Assembly: GCA_902785555.1 (NCBI GenBank)
Contig: CACZZB010000007.1
Coordinates: 47,364-111,363 of the forward strand
Source: an uncultured Ruminococcus sp.
GTDB taxonomy: Bacteria; Bacillota; Clostridia; Oscillospirales; Acutalibacteraceae
Direction of reading: 5' to 3'
DNA length: 64,000 nucleotides
Both the position numbers and the translations under genes were made by a program. Below are positions 39,761 to 48,764 of this stretch, one piece after another. The notes beneath the pieces were generated by a model. That model saw only the letters and a list, made by a program, of their open reading frames with translations, searched no databases and had not been told where the DNA came from. Each line of letters starts with the position of its first letter. Position 1 is the first letter of the stretch.

Positions 39761-42262
39761 ATGGCAGAAACAAGTGTAGTTGGTCAGATTGCTTTGGAAT
39801 TGAATCTAAATTCCGAAGATTTTGCGAAACAATTAAAAGGTTTAGGCAAACAAAGTAAATCTATTTCTTCAAAATTAAAAATGTCCCTTACGGATATAAA
39901 ATCAGGCTTTGACATGGTACTTGGTTCAATCAGAAGTATCATTTCAAACAGCAAAGGTCTTATGTCTATCTATCAAACACAGATTGAAGCCGAAGCCCGA
40001 CTTGGGGCTACAATGCGAAATTCAACGGGTGCTACAGAAGAACAAATACAATCTGTAAAGGATCTTGCAAGTGAATTGCAGGGATTGGGTGTTGTCGGTG
40101 ATGAAGTTCAGCTTGCAGGAGCTCAGGAACTTGCTACATACGTTTCAACGACTGACAGCATAAAAACTATGCTTCCTGTACTTGATGACATGATAGCTCA
40201 ACAGTACGGTTACAGTGCAAGTACAGACAGTGCAGTCACCATTGCGACAATGCTTGGAAAAGTCCTGCAAGGTCAGACAAATGCATTAAGCCGTTACGGT
40301 TACAGCTTTACCAAAGCTCAGGAAAAAATCCTCAAATACGGCACTGAACAGGAAAGAGTTGCTACTCTTGCAGAGGTTGTCAACGAAAGTGTCAGCGGTG
40401 TAAATAAAGCTCTTGCAGATACTCCCACAGGCAAAGTAAAGCAACTTTCAAATGATTGGGGAGATTTGCAGGAAACACTGGGAAGTTTGATTACCAATGT
40501 ATTTTCCCCGATAGCCAAATTACTTGATAAGACAATTATAAAGCTGAATACAGCCTTATCTCTTGCCAATCAATACGTTAAACAAATGCTTGGTATTCAG
40601 GACAGCAATATATCTTTGGGCGGATTAGCGGAAGATGCAGATGAAACGACAGATGCCGTTGACGATACAACCGATTCCGTTAAAAAGCTGAAAAAGGCAA
40701 CGGCAGGTTTCGACCAGCTGAATATATTATCTTCGGATAAGTCAGACGATACAACAACAGACGGCTCATCAGAAAGTCTTGCTGTTGATATAGACACATC
40801 AGCCGCTGAAAATTCCGCTGATGAACTCGGAAGTGTTTTCGATAAAATCAAACAAAAATTCCATGACTTTCTCAATAGCATAGGTCTTGAAAATACTTTT
40901 CAGAATATCAGGCAAAAAGTTTCCGTTTTTGCGGCTGATATTACGGCAAGTGTTCAGAACGGCTTTTCAAAATTAATTTCGTTTTTCCAAAATCTTTGGA
41001 ACATTATTTCAACTTCTTTCGATTCCTCAGCGGAAAATTTACAAACATCTTTTGGCGGACTGCTTGAAAGTATCACTGACCTTATCGGTGAAGCAATCGT
41101 TATAATTGCAGATGCGTTTGACATAGCTGCAACAGACCTTGATGATTGGGTGAAAGAAAACGAAGACACTATCAAAACGACTTTTGATAATATCTTTTCA
41201 ATAATAGATGACACAATAAGCGTTATTCGTGATATTATTCGGGACATTTTTGATATGCTCACAAATTGGTGGGAGAGCGAAGGCAAAAAGTTATGGGACA
41301 CTCTCTGCAAAGCTGTTCTTGATATTGCTACTCTTATCCTTGACGCTTTCAATAAATGGATAAAGCCTGTTTGGGACGCTCTTGTAAAAATCGTCAGATC
41401 GTTTTGGTACGATTGCTTAAAGCCGATATTGGAGAAACTTCTGAAAGCTATTTCAAAGCTATGGAATGATATTATTTATCCTCTGTGGGAGAATCTCTTG
41501 AAACCGTTATGCAGTTGGCTTATAGATATACTTGCACCCACAATAAAATTCTTGGCTGATATGATTGCAAGTATTTGTCAGACGATATTCCAAACAATAG
41601 GCGGTTTTGTTGGAGGAATTTTAGATGCTTTGAATGGTTTGATAGATTTTCTTTCGGGAGCTTTTACAGGCAACTGGGAAAAGGCTTGGCAGGGTATATG
41701 TGAATTTTCACGAGGAATTATCGAAAGCATATATCAGGTTTTTAAGGGATTTATAAATCTTATCATAGACGCTCTCAATACTCTTTGGGGAGCTGTCTAT
41801 CACGTTGTCAAAGGTGTCGTTGACAGCGTTGGAGATATTGCAGGAACATTGGGAGATTTATTCGGACAGGACTGGCATTTCAATATGCCGGAACAGCCGC
41901 CCCTTATCCCGAAACTTGCCAAAGGCGGTCTTGCTACTGCTCCGACACTTGCCCTTGTCGGTGACAACAAAAATGCCAAGTCAGACCCCGAAGTGATTGC
42001 ACCGCTGTCCAAGCTAAAACAAATGATAGTTCCGCCAACTATAAAGGCTCTCAGCGGAAACGGAAATTATAATTCCGAATCAAGTGTTAAAGAAAAAAGC
42101 GGTAATAATTCCGAAATTATTATGATGCTGAACAAGATGTACGAGCTTATCAGAAATCAAGAAGAACAGTATATCAATAACATCTATCTTGATTCCGAGA
42201 AAATCGAAAGTAAATCCGTCAAGATTCGTAAGCGAAAGGCAAGGAGATACAACAATGTTTAA
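39761..42262 (+). CDS. Tail tape measure protein
   Basis: 833 aa, the longest gene of the phage. The N-terminal LELNLNSEDFAKQLKGLGKQ and QSVKDLASELQGLGVVGDEV, QELATYVSTTDSIKTMLPVL are tape-measure signatures. The middle has hydrophobic helices (ILDALNGLIDFLSGAFTGNW), and the end has the Gly/Ala-rich LAKGGLATAPTLALVGDNKN motif seen in many tape measures. No lytic domain is visible. Length sets the tail at roughly 120-130 nm by the usual scaling. GGCAGGTG upstream. Confidence 0.93.
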   Translation: MAETSVVGQIALELNLNSEDFAKQLKGLGKQSKSISSKLKMSLTDIKSGFDMVLGSIRSIISNSKGLMSIYQTQIEAEARLGATMRNSTGATEEQIQSVKDLASELQGLGVVGDEVQLAGAQELATYVSTTDSIKTMLPVLDDMIAQQYGYSASTDSAVTIATMLGKVLQGQTNALSRYGYSFTKAQEKILKYGTEQERVATLAEVVNESVSGVNKALADTPTGKVKQLSNDWGDLQETLGSLITNVFSPIAKLLDKTIIKLNTALSLANQYVKQMLGIQDSNISLGGLAEDADETTDAVDDTTDSVKKLKKATAGFDQLNILSSDKSDDTTTDGSSESLAVDIDTSAAENSADELGSVFDKIKQKFHDFLNSIGLENTFQNIRQKVSVFAADITASVQNGFSKLISFFQNLWNIISTSFDSSAENLQTSFGGLLESITDLIGEAIVIIADAFDIAATDLDDWVKENEDTIKTTFDNIFSIIDDTISVIRDIIRDIFDMLTNWWESEGKKLWDTLCKAVLDIATLILDAFNKWIKPVWDALVKIVRSFWYDCLKPILEKLLKAISKLWNDIIYPLWENLLKPLCSWLIDILAPTIKFLADMIASICQTIFQTIGGFVGGILDALNGLIDFLSGAFTGNWEKAWQGICEFSRGIIESIYQVFKGFINLIIDALNTLWGAVYHVVKGVVDSVGDIAGTLGDLFGQDWHFNMPEQPPLIPKLAKGGLATAPTLALVGDNKNAKSDPEVIAPLSKLKQMIVPPTIKALSGNGNYNSESSVKEKSGNNSEIIMMLNKMYELIRNQEEQYINNIYLDSEKIESKSVKIRKRKARRYNNV

Positions 42263-42611
42263 GATAAATAATATCGAAATATCCTCCCCCACCCATTGCA
42301 GTTGGCTTTTGTCTGACTTGTCTTCGGAAAGTTCGGGACGTTCAACAAGAAACGGCAGAATGTCAAAGGACATTATCGCACAAAAAAGAACGCTTACATT
42401 TCAATGGGAACATCTGAAATGGAGCGAGGCTTCTATGCTAATGCGGTTGAGTAAATCGTCTGTATCGGTGTATCTGACATATCCCGACTTAATGACAGGA
42501 AAAAATGAAACAATCGAGTGTTACACGGGTGATATGAGCGGAGATTATAATTTGTGGGACAACGAAAATCAAGATGTCACGAATATTACGTGTACATTCA
42601 TTGAAATGTGA
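42255..42611 (+). CDS. DUF6711-like distal tail component
   Basis: 118 aa from ATG 42255 (MFKINNIEISSPTHCSWLLS), with AAGGAGA 8 nt before; a longer in-frame start lies inside the tape-measure gene. SSESSGRSTRNGRMSKDIIA then LTFQWEHLKWSEASMLMRLS fits DUF6711, which follows tape-measure genes. The codons for GRSTRNGRMSK (42335-42367) are matched by spacer 2 of the mini-CRISPR array. Confidence 0.8.
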   Translation: MFKINNIEISSPTHCSWLLSDLSSESSGRSTRNGRMSKDIIAQKRTLTFQWEHLKWSEASMLMRLSKSSVSVYLTYPDLMTGKNETIECYTGDMSGDYNLWDNENQDVTNITCTFIEM

Positions 42612-42620
42612 GGTGGTTTT

Positions 42621-44696
42621 TTGCTTAATACAAGTGAATTGTATAAAAAATTGATAAAGCAGTCAGGCAGGGAATTTCGTGTAAAACTTCTCTGTACACT
42701 CGAAAACGGTCAGCGGATAGAGCTGACAGACAATGACATTATGCAGGACAGTCTGAAAATATTATCCTCTGTTTCAGGTGAGAGTAATTTTGAGATAGGC
42801 TGTGCAATTATTGGTGAACTTGACTTTGAGATAGATAATTCAGACGGTCAGTATAATAACATGAGCTTTCGGAATGCCGAATTCCAGGTGCGTATAGGAC
42901 TTGTCACCAATCAGTCGTATACGGGAGATTTGACAGTTGAATGGCTCAATAAAGGACTTTTCACAGCGGAAGAAGTGACCGTAAACGAAAAGTATATTTC
43001 AATAGTCGCTTACGACAATATGGCGAAATTTGACAAGGAAATGCCCGATATAAACTTTCCTGCAACTCTTTCGGATATTTTCAGCCGTATTTGTACACAT
43101 TGCGGTGTTGCTTATACTTCCCTGAACTTCCCAAATAAAGATTTGATTGTCAAGAGCAATTATCTTGAAAAGGATACTTCATGCAGGGATATTCTTTCGT
43201 ACATAGCACAGCTTGCGTGCAGTTATGCTTACATCAATCCTGGCGGTTCTGTGTCGCTGAAATGGTTTACCAACACAAACTACATTGTCAGTGAAAAACA
43301 GCGTTTAAACGGCACTGTAAGCGTTACAGGAGTGCAGTTTACAGATGTTTCCGACGAGAGCAAATATCTTCTCGGCAGAGAAAATTATTGTTTGATGATT
43401 GATGATAATCCGTTTGTTATTGGTAATCAGGCACTGCAAAATAACGTCTGGAAGCAACGGCTGATTGGTTTTCCGATAACTCCGTTTGAAACTGAAATAC
43501 TCTCTGATATGAGTATCGAAGCAGGTGATATTGTCACCGTAAGCGATTTGAAAGGCAATGTTTACAGGACTCCCGTTACAAGTGTGACATTTACGCTTGA
43601 CGGAAAGACAGCTCTTTCCTGCCATGCCGAAACGATAAAGGAAAATCAGCGTACAAGGGGCAGTGTTTCCGCAAAGGTAATGTCAGCGGTCAGGCGTGAA
43701 GCCAAAAAGCAGATTTCGGAATATGATATTCGTGCAAAGATGTTTTCAACGCTGACAGCTAATGCAATGGGCTACTATCAGACCGAACAGATACAGGATG
43801 ACGGCTCAGTCATTACATTTCAGCATGACAAGCCAAAATTATCCGAAAGTCAGTATATTTGGAAGAAGTCACTTGACAGCTTTGCGGTATCAAGTGACTT
43901 CGGACACACTTGGAGAGGATTTGACAGCAATGCCAATGCCGTTCTGAATATTCTTGCAGTCGAGGGCATTGTTGCAGACTGGATAAAGGCAGGAATCATA
44001 TCTGATGTTGTCGGAAATGTGTCCATAGATATGTCGAATGGCAATATAACTATGAGATTGAATGACGGCAGTTCATTGCAAATATGGACAGGCGGAATTA
44101 CTATGTATGACAAAAATGGAACAGTTTTGACATCAATGTTTATCTCGACAGATAGCAGAGGCGTTTTGACAGCTAACACGGTGCTTGTCGGTGAAAGAGA
44201 CAATGAAAAAGTCAGTCTTTTTATAGATAATAACGGTAAAGGAACTGTATCAACAGATATTGTTTCTGTAAGTGGAATAAATATTTCCAAAAATGCAAAT
44301 GGCAGATTGATTATAAGCAGTCCTGTTGTCGGAAACTTCTCTCTTGAACATAATGGACATGAAATAGGCAGTTTTTACGGAAGTACAAGCGGTAAAGCCG
44401 TTTTAAATACAGATATTGTAACAAGTGACGAAAGTGTAACGACAAATAAGGCATATATTGACGGCATAGAACTTTCCAAAAAGAATAACAGACTGCATAT
44501 AAGCAGTCCTGTTGTAAGTACTTTTTCTCTTGAAAACAATAATTTTGAGGTTGGTAGTTTTTATGTTGGTGAAAGCGGTAATTCTGTTTTAAACACATAT
44601 TTAGCATATATCAATACACTTGTTGTCAATGGGTATCAGTATTCACCGAGAACGATTACTGTTGACGGTCAGCAAATAACGGTATTAGCGAGGTGA
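42621..44696 (+). CDS. Tail hub/host-contact protein (691 aa)
   Basis: TTG start after GAGGTGG. Residues ~1-350 resemble a tail-hub/minor tail protein (FRVKLLCTLENGQRIELTDN, SDIFSRICTHCGVAYTSLNF, ISYIAQLACSYAYINPGGSV-like, IEAGDIVTVSDLKGNVYRTP). Residues 350-691 are beta-repeats with Gly turns. Two similar blocks occur near the end (INISKNANGRLIISSPVVGN and IELSKKNNRLHISSPVVST), arising by internal duplication. Probably forms the tail tip. Confidence 0.7.
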   Translation: MLNTSELYKKLIKQSGREFRVKLLCTLENGQRIELTDNDIMQDSLKILSSVSGESNFEIGCAIIGELDFEIDNSDGQYNNMSFRNAEFQVRIGLVTNQSYTGDLTVEWLNKGLFTAEEVTVNEKYISIVAYDNMAKFDKEMPDINFPATLSDIFSRICTHCGVAYTSLNFPNKDLIVKSNYLEKDTSCRDILSYIAQLACSYAYINPGGSVSLKWFTNTNYIVSEKQRLNGTVSVTGVQFTDVSDESKYLLGRENYCLMIDDNPFVIGNQALQNNVWKQRLIGFPITPFETEILSDMSIEAGDIVTVSDLKGNVYRTPVTSVTFTLDGKTALSCHAETIKENQRTRGSVSAKVMSAVRREAKKQISEYDIRAKMFSTLTANAMGYYQTEQIQDDGSVITFQHDKPKLSESQYIWKKSLDSFAVSSDFGHTWRGFDSNANAVLNILAVEGIVADWIKAGIISDVVGNVSIDMSNGNITMRLNDGSSLQIWTGGITMYDKNGTVLTSMFISTDSRGVLTANTVLVGERDNEKVSLFIDNNGKGTVSTDIVSVSGINISKNANGRLIISSPVVGNFSLEHNGHEIGSFYGSTSGKAVLNTDIVTSDESVTTNKAYIDGIELSKKNNRLHISSPVVSTFSLENNNFEVGSFYVGESGNSVLNTYLAYINTLVVNGYQYSPRTITVDGQQITVLAR

Positions 44697-44700
44697 TATT

Positions 44701-45411
44701 TTGGAAAGTGAATATAATGTTTATGCTTATGAGAAAAACCAAGTAACACTCTATGCTGTTCAGGGCGAAAGTGAAAGCCGTACAGAAATTTTCAATATAA
44801 TAGAAAAATCGGGTGTTGTCATTTCAACGTCAAATGCCAACGTCACTAACAAAATGCTTGATTTGACAGGTTATACAGCGGATTTATTTGCAATTTACAA
44901 TCAAGAGATGATTGCATCATGTCAGGGTAATATAACCAATGCCGCAAAAGGACAGGTAAAATTTACACTGACAGCGGATTTTATGAGTGTATCGGGAAAG
45001 CTGACTTGTGTTATCATGCTCAAAAAAGGTTCGTCAAATTTGAGAATTGTCGGGATAACTCTTGATGTACAGCCTGTTCTGATAGATTCGGCAAAAGAAA
45101 ATACCGTGAAAATCTACAAAAACAGTGCATGGTCAACGGGCGTTCAGGTCTATGATAATGAAGAAGTTTATATTCTCGGAAATACCGAAAGTCTTATCTT
45201 CACGCTGAAAAACGGTGATACCGACATACTTCAGAAAACTTTGACAAGCTCCGATTATGACGAAGATACAAACGCATATATATTGTCTTTGACTTCATCT
45301 GAAACAAACGTATCAGTCGGAACTTATTATTATAACATCAAGCTCCGGAGAGCTGACAGTGAGCTTGAGCCGGTCATACCAAAAAGCGAATTTATAATTA
45401 CAGAGGGGTGA
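44701..45411 (+). CDS. Baseplate upper-protein-like (BppU-type) protein
   Basis: 236 aa from a TTG four bases after the previous stop, with GAGGTG. NVTNKMLDLTGYTADLFAIY-like N-terminus and TLTADFMSVSGKLTCVIMLK and LIFTLKNGDTDILQKTLTSS show beta-sandwich repeats of the BppU type. It likely links the tail tip to the fibre encoded next. Assignment is by pattern and position. Confidence 0.6.
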   Translation: MESEYNVYAYEKNQVTLYAVQGESESRTEIFNIIEKSGVVISTSNANVTNKMLDLTGYTADLFAIYNQEMIASCQGNITNAAKGQVKFTLTADFMSVSGKLTCVIMLKKGSSNLRIVGITLDVQPVLIDSAKENTVKIYKNSAWSTGVQVYDNEEVYILGNTESLIFTLKNGDTDILQKTLTSSDYDEDTNAYILSLTSSETNVSVGTYYYNIKLRRADSELEPVIPKSEFIITEG

Positions 45412-45420
45412 TAAAAAAAT

Positions 45421-47142
45421 ATGCTTACAGGAAGATTAAATCCATACGGCGGAAGTATTATTGATGCTGATGCACGAGAAAGATTGAGTATACTTGAACA
45501 AAAAACAATAGATTTCAACCATGAATTTTCAGATATAGGATTTTGGGATCAGGTAAAAGGCGGTAACAAATTTGATGACACTGCCGTTATACACGCAAGG
45601 GAGATTTCAGAGAATTTCCGCAATTTAGAAGTCTCCCCTGCATTTGCATCTCAGACATTGGTGCATTACAATCCCGAAAGTCAGGACGGAGAACTTTTTA
45701 CAAGAATAGCCAATGCTTACCATGAGCTTATCGTTGACGGTGAAGCAATGGTTCCTTTCGACAGTTCATCTCCTAATTTCACGACATTCGGAGCAACTGC
45801 ATATAATCAGGCAAAGGGCGGTGTCGGTGTCACTGCCGTAACAGGTCGAGTGCAGGATATGTATATATCCGACGTAGGAAACGGCGGTGCAAATAAGTCA
45901 TGCGGAGGCTTCTTTGCGGCAAGACGAAATGCGGCTTATGCTCAGGGACATCAGGGAACAAGCTATTCAATAGCTCTCGAAGCCCAAATGCTCAACGCAC
46001 CGTACACAGCAGAACCGGAAGGAACTGACGATTATTACGGCAACGCTGATAATCTTTTGGGACTTTGGGATACCTGGACAAATTCCCTGCACCTTGTCGG
46101 AGGCGGTCGCAGACCTATCAATGCAGGAATTTTTATAAACGGCTATGCACAGACTTATTACAAAAATACTCCGAATGAATTTGTACTCCGAAACGGTATG
46201 TATAACGGTATCATAATCGGTGCTTCGGCTATGCAAATTCGTGGCGGTGTGCCTGACGGTGTTGACAGTGACAACAACCAACTATATACAAGCGGAAATT
46301 CTCATGAAACTGTTGGAATAAACACTGCCAACTGGACTCCGAGCAAACATGGATTCTATTTACTGAAACACGGATATTCGGGCAGAATCCTCAAAGCAAA
46401 TTCCGCCGCACTGTTTGAAACCGACGGTGCTAAATTCCTTAATGCAACAGACAATATGCCTTTTGCAATTTCGGCAAACGGTATTCCGTATCTTGACCTC
46501 AAGACAGGAGCTGCCGCTGATTATTTTGTTACTGAAAACAATGTCCTTACAACAATCCCAAAAGAACGTCCCACAGATGTAACAAGGGCAAGAGTCGGAT
46601 ATGTTTCCAACAGCCTTAATATATCTTCGGACGGTGCTGTTAAAATTCTAACTTCAAGAGATTTTTCAAATAGTTCCGTTGAAACACTGGATTTTACCAT
46701 GTCGAACAATGGTTTTTATCCGTCATCAATGGTTAATTTAGGCTCTCAGAATTATTTTTGGGAAAATATTTACGCTCGTAAAGGTGCTATAAACATTGCC
46801 GATACGGAAAAATACCGTGATACAACAAATATTGAAACGAGTCAGTCAACACCTGCCGAAATATCGAAGTTGCTGACTGCATGGGGAAATATTCAATACA
46901 AAGTATTCAAGTTTCTCGATACTAATTCTAAAAAACATATCGGACTTTCCGCTCAGGATATTTCTGATGCTTTTACGGCACAGGGGCTTAACGCAAACAA
47001 TTACGGCTTGTATTTTGCCAACACCAATGGCGATATAACAACTTACGGAGTGAGATATAACGAATGTCTTGCTATGGAGTGTGCTTACTTGCGGAATCAG
47101 CTTGAAAGCATAAAAAGCAGGCTCACGGCACTTGAAGGTTAA
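45421..47142 (+). CDS. Tail fibre with S74-type intramolecular chaperone
   Basis: 573 aa. The central part is beta-rich and Gly/Asn/Thr-rich (FINGYAQTYYKNTPNEFVLR). The C-terminus IQYKVFKFLDTNSKKHIGLS, AQDISDAFTAQGLNANNYGL and YGVRYNECLAMECAYLRNQL is the S74 chaperone (H-I-G-L-x-A-Q-D, Y-x-E-x-x-A-x-x). A final coiled coil (ESIKSRLTALEG) trimerises it. Determines host binding; the chaperone is normally clipped after folding. Confidence 0.82.
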   Translation: MLTGRLNPYGGSIIDADARERLSILEQKTIDFNHEFSDIGFWDQVKGGNKFDDTAVIHAREISENFRNLEVSPAFASQTLVHYNPESQDGELFTRIANAYHELIVDGEAMVPFDSSSPNFTTFGATAYNQAKGGVGVTAVTGRVQDMYISDVGNGGANKSCGGFFAARRNAAYAQGHQGTSYSIALEAQMLNAPYTAEPEGTDDYYGNADNLLGLWDTWTNSLHLVGGGRRPINAGIFINGYAQTYYKNTPNEFVLRNGMYNGIIIGASAMQIRGGVPDGVDSDNNQLYTSGNSHETVGINTANWTPSKHGFYLLKHGYSGRILKANSAALFETDGAKFLNATDNMPFAISANGIPYLDLKTGAAADYFVTENNVLTTIPKERPTDVTRARVGYVSNSLNISSDGAVKILTSRDFSNSSVETLDFTMSNNGFYPSSMVNLGSQNYFWENIYARKGAINIADTEKYRDTTNIETSQSTPAEISKLLTAWGNIQYKVFKFLDTNSKKHIGLSAQDISDAFTAQGLNANNYGLYFANTNGDITTYGVRYNECLAMECAYLRNQLESIKSRLTALEG

Positions 47143-47156
47143 AGAAGGTGGTAAAT

Positions 47157-47765
47157 ATGTCAAAAATAAATGTTCTTAACATGGATTTCGAGGAAGATAA
47201 TTGTCCCGATTTTGGAAGTATGGAGATGGATAAGCGAAACGAAGATTTACATTTGCTTGCCGACGATATACCAAAGCTGAACGAGATACTTACAAGAACC
47301 ATTTGTGTCGGCACTTACAATGCCGAAAATTTTTCGTTTCATTCCGGTGATATTGCGGTTGTTGATGATGCTCCGATACGCTTCGTTTATAATTCGTCTT
47401 CCGACTGTTGGTATGAGTTGGGGCGTGTAACTCGTCCATGGCGTAATCCTGATGATTTAAATGCAGGTGTGATACAACTTCGTTTGATGAAGGATGGCGA
47501 AGCATATTGTCTTGAAGATGATGAACGAATCATATGCGACATTAAACAAAAATCAGACGATACAGTTGTTCTTTCAAAAACTATACAAAAAAATCGTTAC
47601 CACGGAGGCGGATATTATAGCTATCATCTCATAAAAGAAGAAGTCAGCATGATTCGTAAATCGGATGATTATTATATTGGTGTATCTGTTATCAAAGCTG
47701 AACAAGATATAACCGATTCGCTTTCAATCCCCTTCACTTTTTTGGAAAATTATATATACGAATAG
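47157..47765 (+). CDS. Phage tail-region protein of unknown function (202 aa)
   Basis: ATG 47157 (MSKINVLNMDFEEDNCPDFG), 7 nt after AGAAGGTGG. FSFHSGDIAVVDDAPIRFVY, WYELGRVTRPWRNPDDLNAG and ENYIYE ends; acidic, mainly beta. Location between fibre and holin suggests a receptor-binding accessory or fibre cap. No family recognised. Confidence 0.5.
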   Translation: MSKINVLNMDFEEDNCPDFGSMEMDKRNEDLHLLADDIPKLNEILTRTICVGTYNAENFSFHSGDIAVVDDAPIRFVYNSSSDCWYELGRVTRPWRNPDDLNAGVIQLRLMKDGEAYCLEDDERIICDIKQKSDDTVVLSKTIQKNRYHGGGYYSYHLIKEEVSMIRKSDDYYIGVSVIKAEQDITDSLSIPFTFLENYIYE

Positions 47766-47777
47766 AGGTGACAAACA

Positions 47778-48212
47778 ATGCAGAATAAGGAACTTCAATT
47801 TGCTGTTTCAGCGATTTTTGCAGGACTTTTATACTATTTGGGTATCGTTGCCGTACCTATTATGATGCTGATTTTCGCCATGATAGTTGATTACATAACA
47901 GGAATGTCGGCAGCCTGGTACAATTCCGAATTGTCCTCAAAGAAAGGCATTAAAGGCATTGTAAAAAAAGTAAGCTATCTTGCTCTTGTTGTAGCGGCAA
48001 TGATAATAGACTGGCTCATTTCCCAGGGCTTACAGCAGATAAACGTAAACATGAATTACAGCGTGTTTTTTGCGGTATTGGTTGCTGTCTGGCTGATAAT
48101 AAATGAGCTGATTTCAACTTTGGAAAATCTTTCGAGAATGGGTGTCCCTATACCAAAATTCCTGACAAAGATTATCGAAAAAATCAAAGTAAAAGTTGAG
48201 GAGGAAAAGTAG
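47778..48212 (+). CDS. Phage holin (Phage_holin_4-type)
   Basis: 144 aa with transmembrane segments at about residues 8-28, 29-45, 66-85 and 96-115. The motifs VPIMMLIFAMIVDYITGMSA, SSKKGIKGIVKKVSYLALVV and ENLSRMGVPIPKFLTKIIEK are characteristic of the TcdE/holin-4 family. Makes the lysis hole. The endolysin that normally follows is absent. Confidence 0.9.
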   Translation: MQNKELQFAVSAIFAGLLYYLGIVAVPIMMLIFAMIVDYITGMSAAWYNSELSSKKGIKGIVKKVSYLALVVAAMIIDWLISQGLQQINVNMNYSVFFAVLVAVWLIINELISTLENLSRMGVPIPKFLTKIIEKIKVKVEEEK

Positions 48213-48352
48213 TGACAAGAGAAGTTTTTGATAAAGAAGTGGAGCAAGCTGCCAAAAACCAGCAAAAAGACGTCAAAACATTACAGAATTTCAGCGTACA
48301 AGCAATAAAAGAAGCATTGCTCTATGCTGCACTGAAAAGAGATAAAAAATAA
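48212..48352 (+). CDS. 46-aa protein after the holin
   Basis: A GTG whose G is the last base of the holin stop (TAGTGA overlap), with GAGGAGG upstream. MTREVFDKEVEQAAKNQQKD then VKTLQNFSVQAIKEALLYAA and LKRDKK: amphipathic helices. Last gene of the late operon. Too small for a lysin; perhaps a lysis accessory. No family recognised. Confidence 0.55.
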   Translation: MTREVFDKEVEQAAKNQQKDVKTLQNFSVQAIKEALLYAALKRDKK

Positions 48353-48358
48353 CACAAA

Positions 48359-48402
48359 AATAACTGCCTATCAAGATGTAAAAAAAATCTTGCAGGCGGT
48401 TA
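48359..48402. terminator. Bidirectional terminator at the right end of the prophage
   Basis: The stem AATAACTGCCT.TCAAGAT/ATCTTG.AGGCGGTTATT, with a T run in both directions (T5 on the minus strand), ends the late operon and overlaps the stop codon of the truncated cotJC frame. Confidence 0.8.
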
Positions 48403-48519
48403 TTTGTATATCTTTTTACAATACAGACCTCCGTACTGGCTTATGATTATTTTAGCCAGTTTCGGATTTGTTTGTTTTATTTTTATCGGGTACTGTAATT
48501 TCTTCTCATAAACCCACAT
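48400..48519 (-). pseudogene. cotJC: cotJC, 5' part (codons 1-31 plus 8 phage-derived)
   Basis: Starts at an ATG 5 nt after cotJB. It reads MWVYEKKLQYPIKIKQTNPK then LAKIIISQYGG, the conserved N-terminus of CotJC, before changing to LYCKKIYK and a stop in phage DNA. In frame it joins GG-PDGELGASLRYL at 10255. Without excision only a 39-aa peptide can be made. Confidence 0.93.
48406..48445 (-). other. Right attachment junction (cotJC 5' half joined to phage arm)
   Basis: The core CCTCC is at 48428-48432 with its central CC at 48428-48429. To the left is the phage arm GTATATCTTTTT (48406-48417), the exact inverse of the left arm at 10266-10277 and again 10-11 bp from the core. To the right is cotJC coding DNA. 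Confidence 0.88.
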
Positions 48520-48524
48520 ATATT

Positions 48525-48764
48525 TCAGTCCCACGGCCACGGATCCGCTATCCATGCCCATCTGTTTCCTGTTTCATTCATTGATGTAAGAGGTCCGAAT
48601 TTTTCCTCGTACTCCCTACGCAGTTTATCGCTTTTTTCTTCATACCCTTTCAATGCCTTGGCTGTCGGAATATCATCGGGATGTGTATCAAGATATATAT
48701 GAAGTTCCGTTATCGCAAAGTCATACGATGAAAGCCGTCTTAACATTCGCTCTCTCTCATTCAT
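48525..48764 (-). CDS. cotJB: Spore coat protein CotJB
   Basis: 79 aa from ATG 48764 (MNERERMLRRLSSYDFAITE). LHIYLDTHPDDIPTAKALKG, KSDKLRREYEEKFGPLTSMN and WAWIADPWPWD are the full CotJB family pattern, with the Trp-rich end. GGAGGC lies 8 nt upstream. It overlaps cotJA by 8 bp. Coat component produced with CotJA and CotJC in the mother cell. Confidence 0.95.
   Translation of the reverse strand: MNERERMLRRLSSYDFAITELHIYLDTHPDDIPTAKALKGYEEKSDKLRREYEEKFGPLTSMNETGNRWAWIADPWPWD

Larger units (their letters stand above)
10254..48429. mobile_element. 38.2-kb siphovirus-type prophage inserted in cotJC
   Basis: The ends are defined by the GGAGG core shared by both junctions (CCTCC on the plus strand at 10254-10258 and 48428-48432) and by the two halves of cotJC outside it. 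The integrase lies directly inside the left end. The gene order is integrase, accessory genes, repressor, early operon, terminase, portal, head, tail, fibre, holin, as expected for a long-tailed (non-contractile) phage with a tape-measure protein and no sheath. Confidence 0.95.

Noticed and set aside
39761..42262. Lytic domain in the tape measure as the missing endolysin
   Set aside because: No peptidase or lysozyme motif (for example NlpC/P60 Cys-His or a GEWL Glu region) could be seen.
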